Shown here in pieces: positions 36,136 to 42,795 of a DNA stretch of 64,000 nucleotides. How positions within the stretch are numbered: the stretch's first letter is position 1; each line of letters begins with the position of its first letter. Position numbers and translations under genes: made by a program. This DNA comes from Candidatus Nitrosopelagicus brevis. GTDB taxonomy: Archaea; Thermoproteota; Nitrososphaeria; Nitrososphaerales; Nitrosopumilaceae. The DNA is taken from positions 1,168,129 through 1,232,128 of the forward strand of contig NZ_CP007026.1 of the NCBI RefSeq assembly GCF_000812185.1, written 5' to 3'. Below the pieces are notes generated by a model, which worked only from the letters and a program-made list of their open reading frames with translations, made no database searches and was not told the origin of the DNA.

Positions 36136-36459
36136 TTATGCGTAGTTTCGCCAAGTGTGTTGGCATTTTGTACATCTAAAGAATTGAGTTGTTGGTTCGT
36201 CAGCACTTCTTGTCTGAAGCATCCACCATACAGCTTCATTATGATCACAGTCTTTATTTTCACAATTAATTTCCATTGTTGGCAATACATCTTTTCCCTC
36301 ATTTTCTTCCAATACAAGAAAATCAGATTCTGTTTCCTGTGAGACAGATTGTTTTTCTATTTTTGGTCCACCTTCTGTGTAGTTACATTTTGGGCAAGTG
36401 AAAACTGAAGTATTGGAATCTTTTTTGAGCCTGACATCACAGGTAGGACAGAATTTCAT
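36136..36459 (-). CDS. tfs: Transcription factor S (TFS, TFIIS-like cleavage factor)
   Basis: TFS stimulates RNA cleavage by backtracked RNA polymerase. The 107-aa protein has an N-terminal zinc ribbon (CPTCDVRL, then CPKCNY) and a C-terminal ribbon (CENKDCDHN ... CTKCQHTWR). The C-terminal loop RSADEPTTQFFRC holds the catalytic Asp-Glu pair, so it should be active. It lies between rpoL and pcn. Confidence 0.95.
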   Translation of the reverse strand: MKFCPTCDVRLKKDSNTSVFTCPKCNYTEGGPKIEKQSVSQETESDFLVLEENEGKDVLPTMEINCENKDCDHNEAVWWMLQTRSADEPTTQFFRCTKCQHTWRNYA

Positions 36460-36468
36460 CTGTTAAAA

Positions 36469-36741
36469 TCACTTTATTTTTGAATTGATGAGTTTTTGTA
36501 AATTTGCTACTTCTGAAATAGCAGTATCTGCTGCTGCTGAAATTTGTGTTATTGGTTTTGATTTTGAGTTAACTCGCATCCATATTTCATTGGTTAATGG
36601 ATGTTTGATGATTACACCTGCAAAGTCTGTATTCTTATCTTTTAGTAGCTCATGCTGAATAATGTAAAGAGCACCAATATCAGCATCTTTGATTGCCAAG
36701 CTGGCTTCCTTTGCATCTGAATTAATTACTTGTATGTTCAA
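36469..36741 (-). CDS. rpoL: RNA polymerase subunit L (RpoL, Rpb11 type)
   Basis: RpoL pairs with RpoD to form the alpha-like platform of archaeal RNA polymerase. The product of about 90 aa is NIQVINSDAKEASLAIKDAD, then YIIQHELLKDKNTDFAGVII and HPLTNEIWMRVNSKSK, matching Rpb11-like subunits. Longer in-frame readings reach TTG codons at 36777 and 36783, but a TATA element (about 36766-36775) sits in that stretch. I therefore chose TTG 36741, about 26 bp downstream of the TATA, a leaderless start with normal length. Confidence 0.83.
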   Translation of the reverse strand: MNIQVINSDAKEASLAIKDADIGALYIIQHELLKDKNTDFAGVIIKHPLTNEIWMRVNSKSKPITQISAAADTAISEVANLQKLINSKIK

Positions 36742-36765
36742 TTGATCAAAAAAGAACTTATTGTG

Positions 36766-36775
36766 GATATAAATC
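36766..36775 (-). promoter_or_regulatory. TATA box for rpoL-tfs-pcn operon
   Basis: On the minus strand, GATTTATATC is centred near 36771, about 26-30 bp from the TTG at 36741. It should drive the rpoL-tfs-pcn(-lysC-cobJ) unit and overlaps the region where the divergent 36786 gene starts its own transcript. Confidence 0.5.
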
Positions 36776-36785
36776 AATGTCAATT

Positions 36786-37322
36786 ATGTCCGAAACTCAG
36801 ATTTCAGCAATGACTCTTGGTAAAGAAAAAGATGAGTACGCAAGTGATGAGAAGATTACCATTACTGCTAGATTTTCACTTACAGGAGGATTAAGGGATG
36901 CATTTAATGAGAAAAATTGGACGCAGGCATATGATGAAAATGATAATACTATCAAATTGAAGTATGGTGTAAAATTAGCCAAAGGTGGCATTCGAAAACA
37001 TGAATTGGGTAAACCAATAGACACCTACAGAAAAGCATCAATTTTTTGGACCAGAAATCCAAAGTTGGTTAATCCAATGAAAGATAGAAGAATATGGGTT
37101 CAGGTAGCCAAGAACTTTGAGCCATTCATAGCATTAACTGAAGAAGATGTAAAAAAAGAATTTTTTGATTTTGAGGAAAAATTCACATTTAATGCATCAG
37201 AATTAGGAACAGGCAATCATAAAATTTCTGCAGAAGCATTTGCTTCATGGGAAACACATCCTTACATAAAGAAAGGAGATGCAAAAAACCAATCCGATGA
37301 GATTGAAATAAGTATTAATTAG
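36786..37322 (+). CDS. Hypothetical protein, first gene of small-protein operon
   Basis: The 178-aa protein begins SETQISAMTLGKEKDEY and is rich in charged and aromatic beta-strand segments (KASIFWTRNPKLVNPMKDRR; WVQVAKNFEPFIALTEEDVK). It ends with an EIEISIN strand. There is no signal peptide or membrane helix. No family is recognised. The ATG at 36786 is favoured because a TATA-like ACTTATTG is about 25 bp upstream; ATG 36777 is possible. It is followed by two tandem paralogous 50-aa genes on the same strand. Confidence 0.68.
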   Translation: MSETQISAMTLGKEKDEYASDEKITITARFSLTGGLRDAFNEKNWTQAYDENDNTIKLKYGVKLAKGGIRKHELGKPIDTYRKASIFWTRNPKLVNPMKDRRIWVQVAKNFEPFIALTEEDVKKEFFDFEEKFTFNASELGTGNHKISAEAFASWETHPYIKKGDAKNQSDEIEISIN

Positions 37323-37341
37323 TTGAATTTGAGGTAATAAT

Positions 37342-37494
37342 ATGGCAAAATACGATGGATTACTTGGACAACCAGTTTTAGAAGTTGAAGAACCAGACAA
37401 AGAAGGCGGCATTACAATAATTTTGAAAGATAATAGATTCATGTTCATTAAAGCAGTAGACGGAAAGATAGAAACCGTCTCAATTCCGGAGTGA
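37342..37494 (+). CDS. Small 50-aa protein, first of tandem paralogue pair
   Basis: The 50-codon frame AKYDGLLGQPVLEVEEP...IPE is preceded by a GAGGT ribosome-binding site (37331-37335) 6 bases before the ATG. It is half identical, without gaps, to the next gene (25/50 positions). Conserved features are KxDG near residue 3, EVxxPDxEGG at 14-23, KDxxxxxIKxVDGK at 29-42 and a final SIPE. It is probably a small beta-rich domain with an acidic face. The function is unknown. Confidence 0.68.
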   Translation: MAKYDGLLGQPVLEVEEPDKEGGITIILKDNRFMFIKAVDGKIETVSIPE

Positions 37495-37500
37495 TTTAAG

Positions 37501-37653
37501 ATGGTAAAATTTGATGGAATAAGAATGCAGGATTTGATTGAGGTCCAGGATCCTGATGAGGAAGGCGGATTAACCTTAGTTTTCAAAGACGATATACGAT
37601 TAAAAATAAAAATTGTTGATGGAAAACTAGTTTCTGAATCAATTCCAGAATAG
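37501..37653 (+). CDS. Small 50-aa protein, second of tandem paralogue pair
   Basis: The frame starts 6 bp after the previous stop and encodes VKFDGIRMQDLIEVQDP...SIPE, 50 aa. It shares the KFDG, EGG and VDGK blocks with its neighbour at the same positions. Its 3' end stops 1 bp before the convergent phosphatase gene. The pair is translated as part of a three-gene unit. No known family is seen. Confidence 0.68.
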   Translation: MVKFDGIRMQDLIEVQDPDEEGGLTLVFKDDIRLKIKIVDGKLVSESIPE

Positions 37654-37654
37654 A

Positions 37655-38149
37655 TTAATCATCTAGAGTTTTTGCATACTGGAAAATCATTTCTTCTTGT
37701 ACATATGACTGAATTGAGCCATGTCTTTTTTCTCTAACATGTTGAATTGCATCTTCAGCTGACATTTTTTCATATTTTATCAAATAACAAGCAAGAATTG
37801 TGCCGGTACGTCCTAAACCGGCTAAACAATGAACCATCACAGGTTCTTTACTTTGAATTTTTTTATGTACATAATCAACTGAATTTTTCAAATCTTCAAA
37901 ACTTGGGACACCCATATCATCAGATAAGACATGTAGATAGTTCATTTCGTTTACCCAATTCTCATCTAATGGTTCTTCTCTAATTGTTACAATTGTTTTA
38001 ACGCCTTCTTCTTGTAACCATTCAACTTCTTTTTTGGAGGTAGGAATTGCACTTCCTGCAAGCTTACCTTCAATCAACCACGAAAAATTGTCTGGCCTTC
38101 CGGTAAGTTTTCCATGAAGTTTTCGTTTAGCGTCTCCAATTTTGGTCAT
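37655..38149 (-). CDS. Dual-specificity protein phosphatase (PTP-like)
   Basis: The 164-aa protein has the Cys-x5-Arg loop HCLAGLGRTGT at about residues 106-116, the catalytic motif of protein tyrosine/dual-specificity phosphatases. An upstream Asp occurs in the LSDDMGVP loop (general acid). It may dephosphorylate protein Tyr, Ser or Thr, or a sugar phosphate. The substrate is unknown. It faces the small-protein unit with a 1-bp gap. Confidence 0.88.
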   Translation of the reverse strand: MTKIGDAKRKLHGKLTGRPDNFSWLIEGKLAGSAIPTSKKEVEWLQEEGVKTIVTIREEPLDENWVNEMNYLHVLSDDMGVPSFEDLKNSVDYVHKKIQSKEPVMVHCLAGLGRTGTILACYLIKYEKMSAEDAIQHVREKRHGSIQSYVQEEMIFQYAKTLDD

Positions 38150-38215
38150 AAGATATGCAATATGACATCATAATATAAGAATAAAATAAAAATATAATAA
38201 AAAGAAGTTTGGTGA

Positions 38216-38521
38216 CTAATCTTCCATGATATAGTCGTCCCAACCTTTGACGAAAACAGAGTTTCTGTATAATGGGACAGGTTGTCCTACAGTAAAGTCC
38301 ATTGGTCTCATCCAAAAGATTGCTTTTGTTGGGCAAACTCCGATACATGCACCGTCGGTGATGCATCTTTCAGGATAAAAGACAAATGCTTTTCCTCGTT
38401 TCCAGCCTTCGACTGGTTTTACTCTTAGAACATCAGGACCTAAAGAGGTACAAATTTCAACACATAGTGCGCATCCAATGCACATTTGCTCACCGATGTC
38501 TGGTAGTATTGCTACTGGCAT
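38216..38521 (-). CDS. Dicluster ferredoxin with Cys-to-Asp substitution in one cluster
   Basis: The 101-aa protein carries CIGCALCVEIC (a normal 4Fe-4S motif) and CITDGACIGVCP, where the second ligand of CxxCxxCxxxCP is Asp. The Asp-containing cluster recalls Pyrococcus furiosus ferredoxin (Asp14), so the second cluster may be 3Fe-4S or Asp-ligated 4Fe-4S. A C-terminal extension (TVGQPVPLYRNSVFVKGWDD) is unusual. It is probably an electron carrier; partners are not adjacent. Confidence 0.85.
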   Translation of the reverse strand: MPVAILPDIGEQMCIGCALCVEICTSLGPDVLRVKPVEGWKRGKAFVFYPERCITDGACIGVCPTKAIFWMRPMDFTVGQPVPLYRNSVFVKGWDDYIMED

Positions 38522-38614
38522 GAAAAATTATGGTAATTTGAGCTTAATATAATTTGCCTCAAAATTACGAATTATAACGCCGTTTGAATTTTTTATAACA
38601 CTGTTTGAAAGAAA

Positions 38615-39163
38615 TCAATTTTCAAGTATTATTTTTGATCGATCAGAAATTACAAATTTTTTCATGTTTTCATTTTCGAGAATTTGACGACCATTTGGAA
38701 GAACCCAGTCATTTTCTTTTTTTGTAGCCAATGCAGAAATGATCAAAATTGAATTTGAGAAAGTAACATTTCTTGCAAGAAGCATCAAAATTGAATTTAC
38801 CATTCTTCCAGAATCTGCATCGTTGGAAAGAGTGTTGTATAATCCATTAATTGAATCAAAAATTACAAAATGAGGTTCTTTTGAAATTTTTGTAAATATT
38901 TGTGGAAAGATTTCATTAATTTTTGATTCTAATGTGGTGAATAATGTCAAATTAGGGATTGTCAGAAGTTCTGATTTAACATATCCAGAAAAAAGAAGAT
39001 CAAGATCAATGTATAAAATTGGGAAAGTTTGTTTTAATATGATTTCTTGAATTAGTTGGATTTTTGAGAATGCATTTTCATAAAAAAGAAGGTTTGAGCT
39101 AGAAGGAACTAGATGCTCTTCTAATAATTGGAAATTATCAAATGTTGTATGGTTTTTATCCAA
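38615..39163 (-). CDS. RecA/KaiC-like protein lacking a recognisable P-loop
   Basis: The 182-aa protein has a RecA-like strand pattern: SSNLLFYENAFSKIQLIQEI (where a P-loop would be), PILYIDLDLLF, and a Walker-B-like HFVIFDSINGLYNTL, ending ISDRSKIILEN. No GxxxxGKT/S is present, so ATP binding is doubtful. It resembles RadA/KaiC-superfamily fragments. It is divergent from the class V aminotransferase gene. Function is not assigned; it could be a RadA paralogue (accessory) that has lost its catalytic loop. Confidence 0.65.
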   Translation of the reverse strand: MDKNHTTFDNFQLLEEHLVPSSSNLLFYENAFSKIQLIQEIILKQTFPILYIDLDLLFSGYVKSELLTIPNLTLFTTLESKINEIFPQIFTKISKEPHFVIFDSINGLYNTLSNDADSGRMVNSILMLLARNVTFSNSILIISALATKKENDWVLPNGRQILENENMKKFVISDRSKIILEN

Positions 39164-39191
39164 CAGTAATGATTTTTGAATCGGATATATA

Positions 39192-40337
39192 ATGAATTTT
39201 GATTCAATTTCTGAAGAATTTCAAACTGATAAAACCTATCTGAACAATGCATCAGTTTCAGTAATGCCTAAGACTAGCATAGAAGCGATGAAACAATTTC
39301 TCATAGATTATTCAGAAATGGGACCAGATTCCCCAGAATCTGAAATTTTCATAAAGGGATTATGGGAGAAAACACGAACATCAATTGCAAAAGTGGTAAA
39401 GTGCAATCCCGACGAAATTATAATCACACAAAGTGTGACTGATGGGATAAACATTGTAGCCAATGGAATGAAGTTTGAAAATGATTCCAATATTGTAATA
39501 AGAGGAGGAGAACACGAACATCATGCAAATTATTTTCCTTGGTTGAAACTTGGGGGGAAAATTGATGTACGAAGTTTACCAGTTAATGAAAATGGTGGAT
39601 TTGGGAATTCAGATTTGAAGAAAGTATTAGATGAAAAAACCAAATTGGTGGCGTTAAGTCATGGCCTATACAATTCAGGTTTAATCTTGCCAGTAAAAGA
39701 AATTGGAAAAGAATTGCAAAAAGAGAATGTACCCTATTTTTTGGATACAGCACAAACTGTAGGATGTATTGGCGAATTTGATTTTGCAGATACGGGATGT
39801 GATTTTATGTCGTTTAATGGTTCCAAATGGCTGTGTGGCCCAATGGGTACAGGAGTGTTCTACTGTAAACGAGAATCAAGTGATCTACTAGAACCATCCA
39901 ACATTGGAGGAGAAACTGCAGAAACAAATGAAAATGGGGAATTAACATACAAAGAATTACCTGATAGATTTCAGGCCGGATTTAGAAATTATGTAGGATT
40001 AGCAGGAATGGAATCCTCAGTTACATTTTTGGAAAATTTAGGATGGAACAATATTAGAAATCACATCATAAGTTTATCAAACTTATTCATAGATGAAATT
40101 GGGAAAATTTCTGAATCAAGAGTTTTTTGCCCAGAAGATGAATCTGAACGAACAAGCATTGTTTCATTTGAGATTGAGAAACAGGATCCTGAAAAAATTG
40201 TTTCAGAATTAGCTCAAAAAGGAATAATCATTGCAAAAAGAGAAATCTATGAAAAACCGGTTTTGAGAATTTCTCCTCACATATACAATACAAAAGATGA
40301 GATTTTGAACCTAACTGAAGAATTAAAGAAATTATGA
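39192..40337 (+). CDS. Class V PLP aminotransferase (SufS-like fold)
   Basis: The 381-aa protein begins with SISEEFQTDKTYLNNASVSV and has the SufS-like HEHHANYFPWLKL, SHGLYNSGLILPV, FLDTAQTVGCI and the Schiff-base Lys in FNGSKWLCGPMGTG, then QAGFRNYVGLAGM. The C-terminal RISPHIYNTKDEI is typical of class V enzymes. I see no Cys in the place of the desulfurase active-site Cys, so cysteine desulfurase activity is doubtful; it could be a kynureninase-, epimerase- or EgtE-like lyase. No suf or nif partner is adjacent. Confidence 0.82.
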   Translation: MNFDSISEEFQTDKTYLNNASVSVMPKTSIEAMKQFLIDYSEMGPDSPESEIFIKGLWEKTRTSIAKVVKCNPDEIIITQSVTDGINIVANGMKFENDSNIVIRGGEHEHHANYFPWLKLGGKIDVRSLPVNENGGFGNSDLKKVLDEKTKLVALSHGLYNSGLILPVKEIGKELQKENVPYFLDTAQTVGCIGEFDFADTGCDFMSFNGSKWLCGPMGTGVFYCKRESSDLLEPSNIGGETAETNENGELTYKELPDRFQAGFRNYVGLAGMESSVTFLENLGWNNIRNHIISLSNLFIDEIGKISESRVFCPEDESERTSIVSFEIEKQDPEKIVSELAQKGIIIAKREIYEKPVLRISPHIYNTKDEILNLTEELKKL

Positions 40338-40592
40338 TTTTTCCTGTTGTTCGATAACCAGCATTGTTAAGGTAGATTGAACATTTTCAATTTTTCTAAT
40401 ATCATCAGTTACAATTGATCTTAGTTTTTCACTATTATCAGATGATAGTTTTACAATTATATCATAAACGCCATATACACCTTGAATCTCAAGTTTGACA
40501 TCACTTTGGCTTGCTAGCAATTCTTTAACTTCTTTGATAATTTGAACATCAGTCCCGAGATTTGAGTTAATCAATACATATGAGGTAGGCAA
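40332..40592 (-). CDS. Stand-alone Lrp/AsnC ligand-binding (RAM) domain protein
   Basis: The 86-aa product starting at TTG 40592 is PTSYVLINSNLGTDVQIIKE ... EIQGVYGVYDIIVKL. It is the beta-alpha-beta RAM/ACT-like sensor half of Lrp proteins, with no HTH before it. Such stand-alone forms can pair with full Lrp regulators or sense amino acids. A TATA-like element at 40612-40622 suggests the start and is shared with the divergent 40646 gene. It overlaps the convergent aminotransferase by 6 bp. Confidence 0.8.
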   Translation of the reverse strand: MPTSYVLINSNLGTDVQIIKEVKELLASQSDVKLEIQGVYGVYDIIVKLSSDNSEKLRSIVTDDIRKIENVQSTLTMLVIEQQEKS

Positions 40593-40611
40593 TATCAAAA
40601 AGCCTCAAATA

Positions 40612-40622
40612 CAATATTTAAC
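40612..40622. promoter_or_regulatory. Bidirectional TATA-like box between RAM protein and cyclase
   Basis: CAATATTTAAC, nearly symmetrical, is about 25 bp from the minus-strand TTG at 40592 and about 29 bp from the plus-strand ATG at 40646. It could serve both genes. Confidence 0.4.
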
Positions 40623-40645
40623 TTTTCATTGGTGTACCAATAGAA

Positions 40646-41293
40646 ATGAAAATAATTGATTTAACATTAACAATTTCTGAAAAAATTCCTACATTTCCAG
40701 GTTCACCTCAACCTAACTTCATCAATTGGGAGAGTATAGAGAAAGATGGATACAACCTAGAATTGCTGTTTCTCAGCACACATACAGGAACCCATATTGA
40801 TGCACCATATCATTTTGTCAAAAAAGGGCAAAAAATTGATCAAATTGTGACTAAAAGACTCGTTACAGAGGCTGTTTTGATAAAAATTAGGAAAGGTTCG
40901 GATCAGGCAATTTCAAAAACTGACATACAAAAATTTGAGAAAAAATTTGGAAAGATAGATGATGGCTCAACTATCATATTTCATACAGGTTGGCAGAAGA
41001 ATCTAAACAAGAAATCTTACTTTTCAAAAAATCCAGGATTAGCAGTATCTGCTGCAAAATATCTGGCTTCAAAAAAAATCAATCTTGTTGGAATTGATTC
41101 ACCAAGTATTGATTTGGGAAAAGATGGAAAATTTTCTGTTCATCATGTTTTAGCAAAAAGTGGTATTTTGATTGTAGAGAATTTAGCAAATCTTAATAAA
41201 ATTAATTCAGAAAAATTTCATCTAATTGTAGCCCCACTAAAACTCAAAAATGCCACAGGCTCACCAGTAAGAGCGATGGCATTAGTAGACTAA
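40646..41293 (+). CDS. Cyclase/arylformamidase family metal hydrolase
   Basis: The 215-aa protein has the family motif STHTGTHIDAPYHF (HxGTHxDxPxHF), which binds zinc or manganese, and downstream GIDSPSIDLG and HHVLAKSGILIVENLANL. Members include kynurenine formamidase and polyketide cyclases. No kynurenine pathway genes are seen nearby apart from a class V aminotransferase of uncertain type at 39192. A link is possible but unproven. Confidence 0.87.
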   Translation: MKIIDLTLTISEKIPTFPGSPQPNFINWESIEKDGYNLELLFLSTHTGTHIDAPYHFVKKGQKIDQIVTKRLVTEAVLIKIRKGSDQAISKTDIQKFEKKFGKIDDGSTIIFHTGWQKNLNKKSYFSKNPGLAVSAAKYLASKKINLVGIDSPSIDLGKDGKFSVHHVLAKSGILIVENLANLNKINSEKFHLIVAPLKLKNATGSPVRAMALVD

Positions 41294-41360
41294 ATTTACC
41301 ACTAGTTTGTATTTTTAGCACTTGGTTATATATTGCGAGTGCGTAAATACATTGAGGAAA

Positions 41361-41681
41361 ATGCAACAGACATCACTCAAAAACGAAGGCATTTCGCGGA
41401 TAGCAATGCTAGGTTTGGTAGGAGTCGGCACAGCCGTAATCCTAACACTACTCCTTGCTCCGTGGAACTGGATGCCAACAGAATACGCAGAAGAGATTAC
41501 TGTGATTGCAGTGACCGACTACGGATGTGTTGGCGAATCCCAAGTGGGCAACTCCGTCGTAGTTAGTGACTGTTCAGCAAGTGTTGGTGATGTAATTTCC
41601 GCACAATTTTACGCACCAGCTAGCGACAAGAACGGCTACTATGACAGAATCTATGAAAAGCTAGCAGTAGTGGAACCATAG
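41361..41681 (+). CDS. Single-TM protein with external Cys-pair domain
   Basis: The product of about 106 aa starts QQTSLKNEGISR, has a membrane helix (IAMLGLVGVGTAVILTLLLA) and an external domain with two Cys (DYGCVGE and SDCSASVGD), probably a disulphide. I chose ATG 41361: a TATA element (TTATATATT, 41326-41334) lies about 30 bp upstream, so longer reading from 41322 would start inside the promoter. TTG 41352 is a second possibility. The function is not recognised. Confidence 0.7.
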   Translation: MQQTSLKNEGISRIAMLGLVGVGTAVILTLLLAPWNWMPTEYAEEITVIAVTDYGCVGESQVGNSVVVSDCSASVGDVISAQFYAPASDKNGYYDRIYEKLAVVEP

Positions 41682-41742
41682 ACCCACTCTCTCTTTTTGT
41701 TTTCAAAATAACGTTTTTTAACCAATATCATAGAAATTTGTC

Positions 41743-41904
41743 ATGGGTCTATTTGGAAATAAAGGGAAAAAAGTAGTCATCACTGGCACACTATGCCGAA
41801 TTTGTGGAATGAATTTTACTGCTACAGATAGACTGATGAGACATATGGTAAAGGCTCATGGTAAGGCCAAGAAGGATTATGGTCCTAGTTGCCCAAACTG
41901 TTGA
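41743..41904 (+). CDS. Small C2H2 zinc-finger protein, 53 aa
   Basis: The frame GLFGNKGKKVVITGTLCRIC carries CRICGMNFTATDRLMRHMVK then AH, i.e. C-x2-C-x12-H-x4-H, a classic C2H2 finger. A second CPNC ends the protein. It is a likely nucleic-acid-binding or protein-contact module. A TATA-like element is about 28 bp upstream. Eukaryote-like C2H2 fingers are uncommon in archaea. No partner is adjacent. Confidence 0.75.
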   Translation: MGLFGNKGKKVVITGTLCRICGMNFTATDRLMRHMVKAHGKAKKDYGPSCPNC

Positions 41905-41916
41905 TTTTCTAGAAAA

Positions 41917-42210
41917 TCATCTTTCATAGTATTCAACCGGAAAATCAAACTGCTTGTTGTAATCAACTGCTTCCCAGAATTTCTCATCATCAATATCCCG
42001 GCCTTCTGAAATCCAAACATTGAGAACCTTTTGCATGAAGAGTTTTGTTGTATCATCTATGTCAGGTCTTCTACCTGTACTTTTCTCAATCTGGTCGCGA
42101 TTTTCTTTTAGAGCGGTGAGAACCTGTTTGAGATCCTTTCCATTTTTGAGCGCTTGCTTTGCTTGTGCTTCAGCCATCTTCTCTTCCTTTGATTTACCAA
42201 AAAATCGCAT
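41917..42210 (-). CDS. Hypothetical protein, charged helical
   Basis: The 97-aa protein (RFFGKSKEEKMAEAQAKQAL ...) has a highly charged helix up to about residue 35 and a conserved acidic C-terminal region (GRDIDDEKFWEAVDYNKQFD). I start at ATG 42210, because a TTTAAG TATA-like box is centred 27 bp upstream. No family is recognised. It may be cytoplasmic. Confidence 0.65.
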   Translation of the reverse strand: MRFFGKSKEEKMAEAQAKQALKNGKDLKQVLTALKENRDQIEKSTGRRPDIDDTTKLFMQKVLNVWISEGRDIDDEKFWEAVDYNKQFDFPVEYYER

Positions 42211-42301
42211 ATCAGATGAGAACATTTTGGCTGTTTAAGTTTGATCAGACCAAGATCCCTTAGTATAAGTAGGGGTTGACTATTCAGAGGTCAGAAAGAT
42301 T

Positions 42302-42751
42302 ATGGGTTACGATAGACCACCACGAGAAATGCACGATGCAACTTGTGGAGATTGCGGAAAAGACTGTCAGGTTCCATTTGAGCCAAGACAAGACAAACCA
42401 GTTTATTGTAACGACTGTTTCCAAGACCACAAACCAGCAAGAAATGACCGTGGCGGAGGCCGATTTGGCGGACGCGGCGGTGGCGGATATGGTGGAAACC
42501 GTGGTGGTGGAAGATTTGGAAGAGACAGAGATGGAGGACGCGGTGCCGGAGGATATGGCAGAAACAGCCGCGGCGGTGGAAGATTTGGAAGAGACAGACC
42601 TCCAAGAGAAATGCACACAACTACATGTGCAGAGTGTGGAACAGAATGTCAAGTTCCATTCAAACCAAATGGAGAAAAACCAGTTTATTGTAACGACTGT
42701 TTCCAAGAGAAGAAACCGGCAAGAGACGACCGTGGACGCGGAAGATATTAG
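42302..42751 (+). CDS. Duplicated CxxC zinc-ribbon protein with RGG linker
   Basis: The 149-aa protein contains two copies of a CxxC...CxxC domain: RPPREMHDATCGDCGKDC ... VYCNDCFQ (residues 5-41) and RPPREMHTTTCAECGTEC ... VYCNDCFQ (residues about 98-135), each expected to bind one zinc. Between them, residues 46-97 are a Gly/Arg repeat (GGRFGGRGGGGYGG-like), an RGG box common in RNA-binding proteins. It is thus probably an RNA chaperone or RNP component. Gly codons (GGN) raise the local GC content. Other-frame ORFs across this region are repeat artefacts. Confidence 0.82.
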   Translation: MGYDRPPREMHDATCGDCGKDCQVPFEPRQDKPVYCNDCFQDHKPARNDRGGGRFGGRGGGGYGGNRGGGRFGRDRDGGRGAGGYGRNSRGGGRFGRDRPPREMHTTTCAECGTECQVPFKPNGEKPVYCNDCFQEKKPARDDRGRGRY

Positions 42752-42795
42752 TCATTTTTAGTCACGAATTTTAATAAAAATTAGAAAAAAGTGGA

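Noticed and set aside
42276..42761. Long open frames on both strands over the RGG/zinc gene (42276-42761 plus; 42284-42706 minus)
   Set aside because: They come from the Gly/Arg repeat in another frame; only the 42302 frame gives Cys motifs duplicated at matching positions and normal composition.
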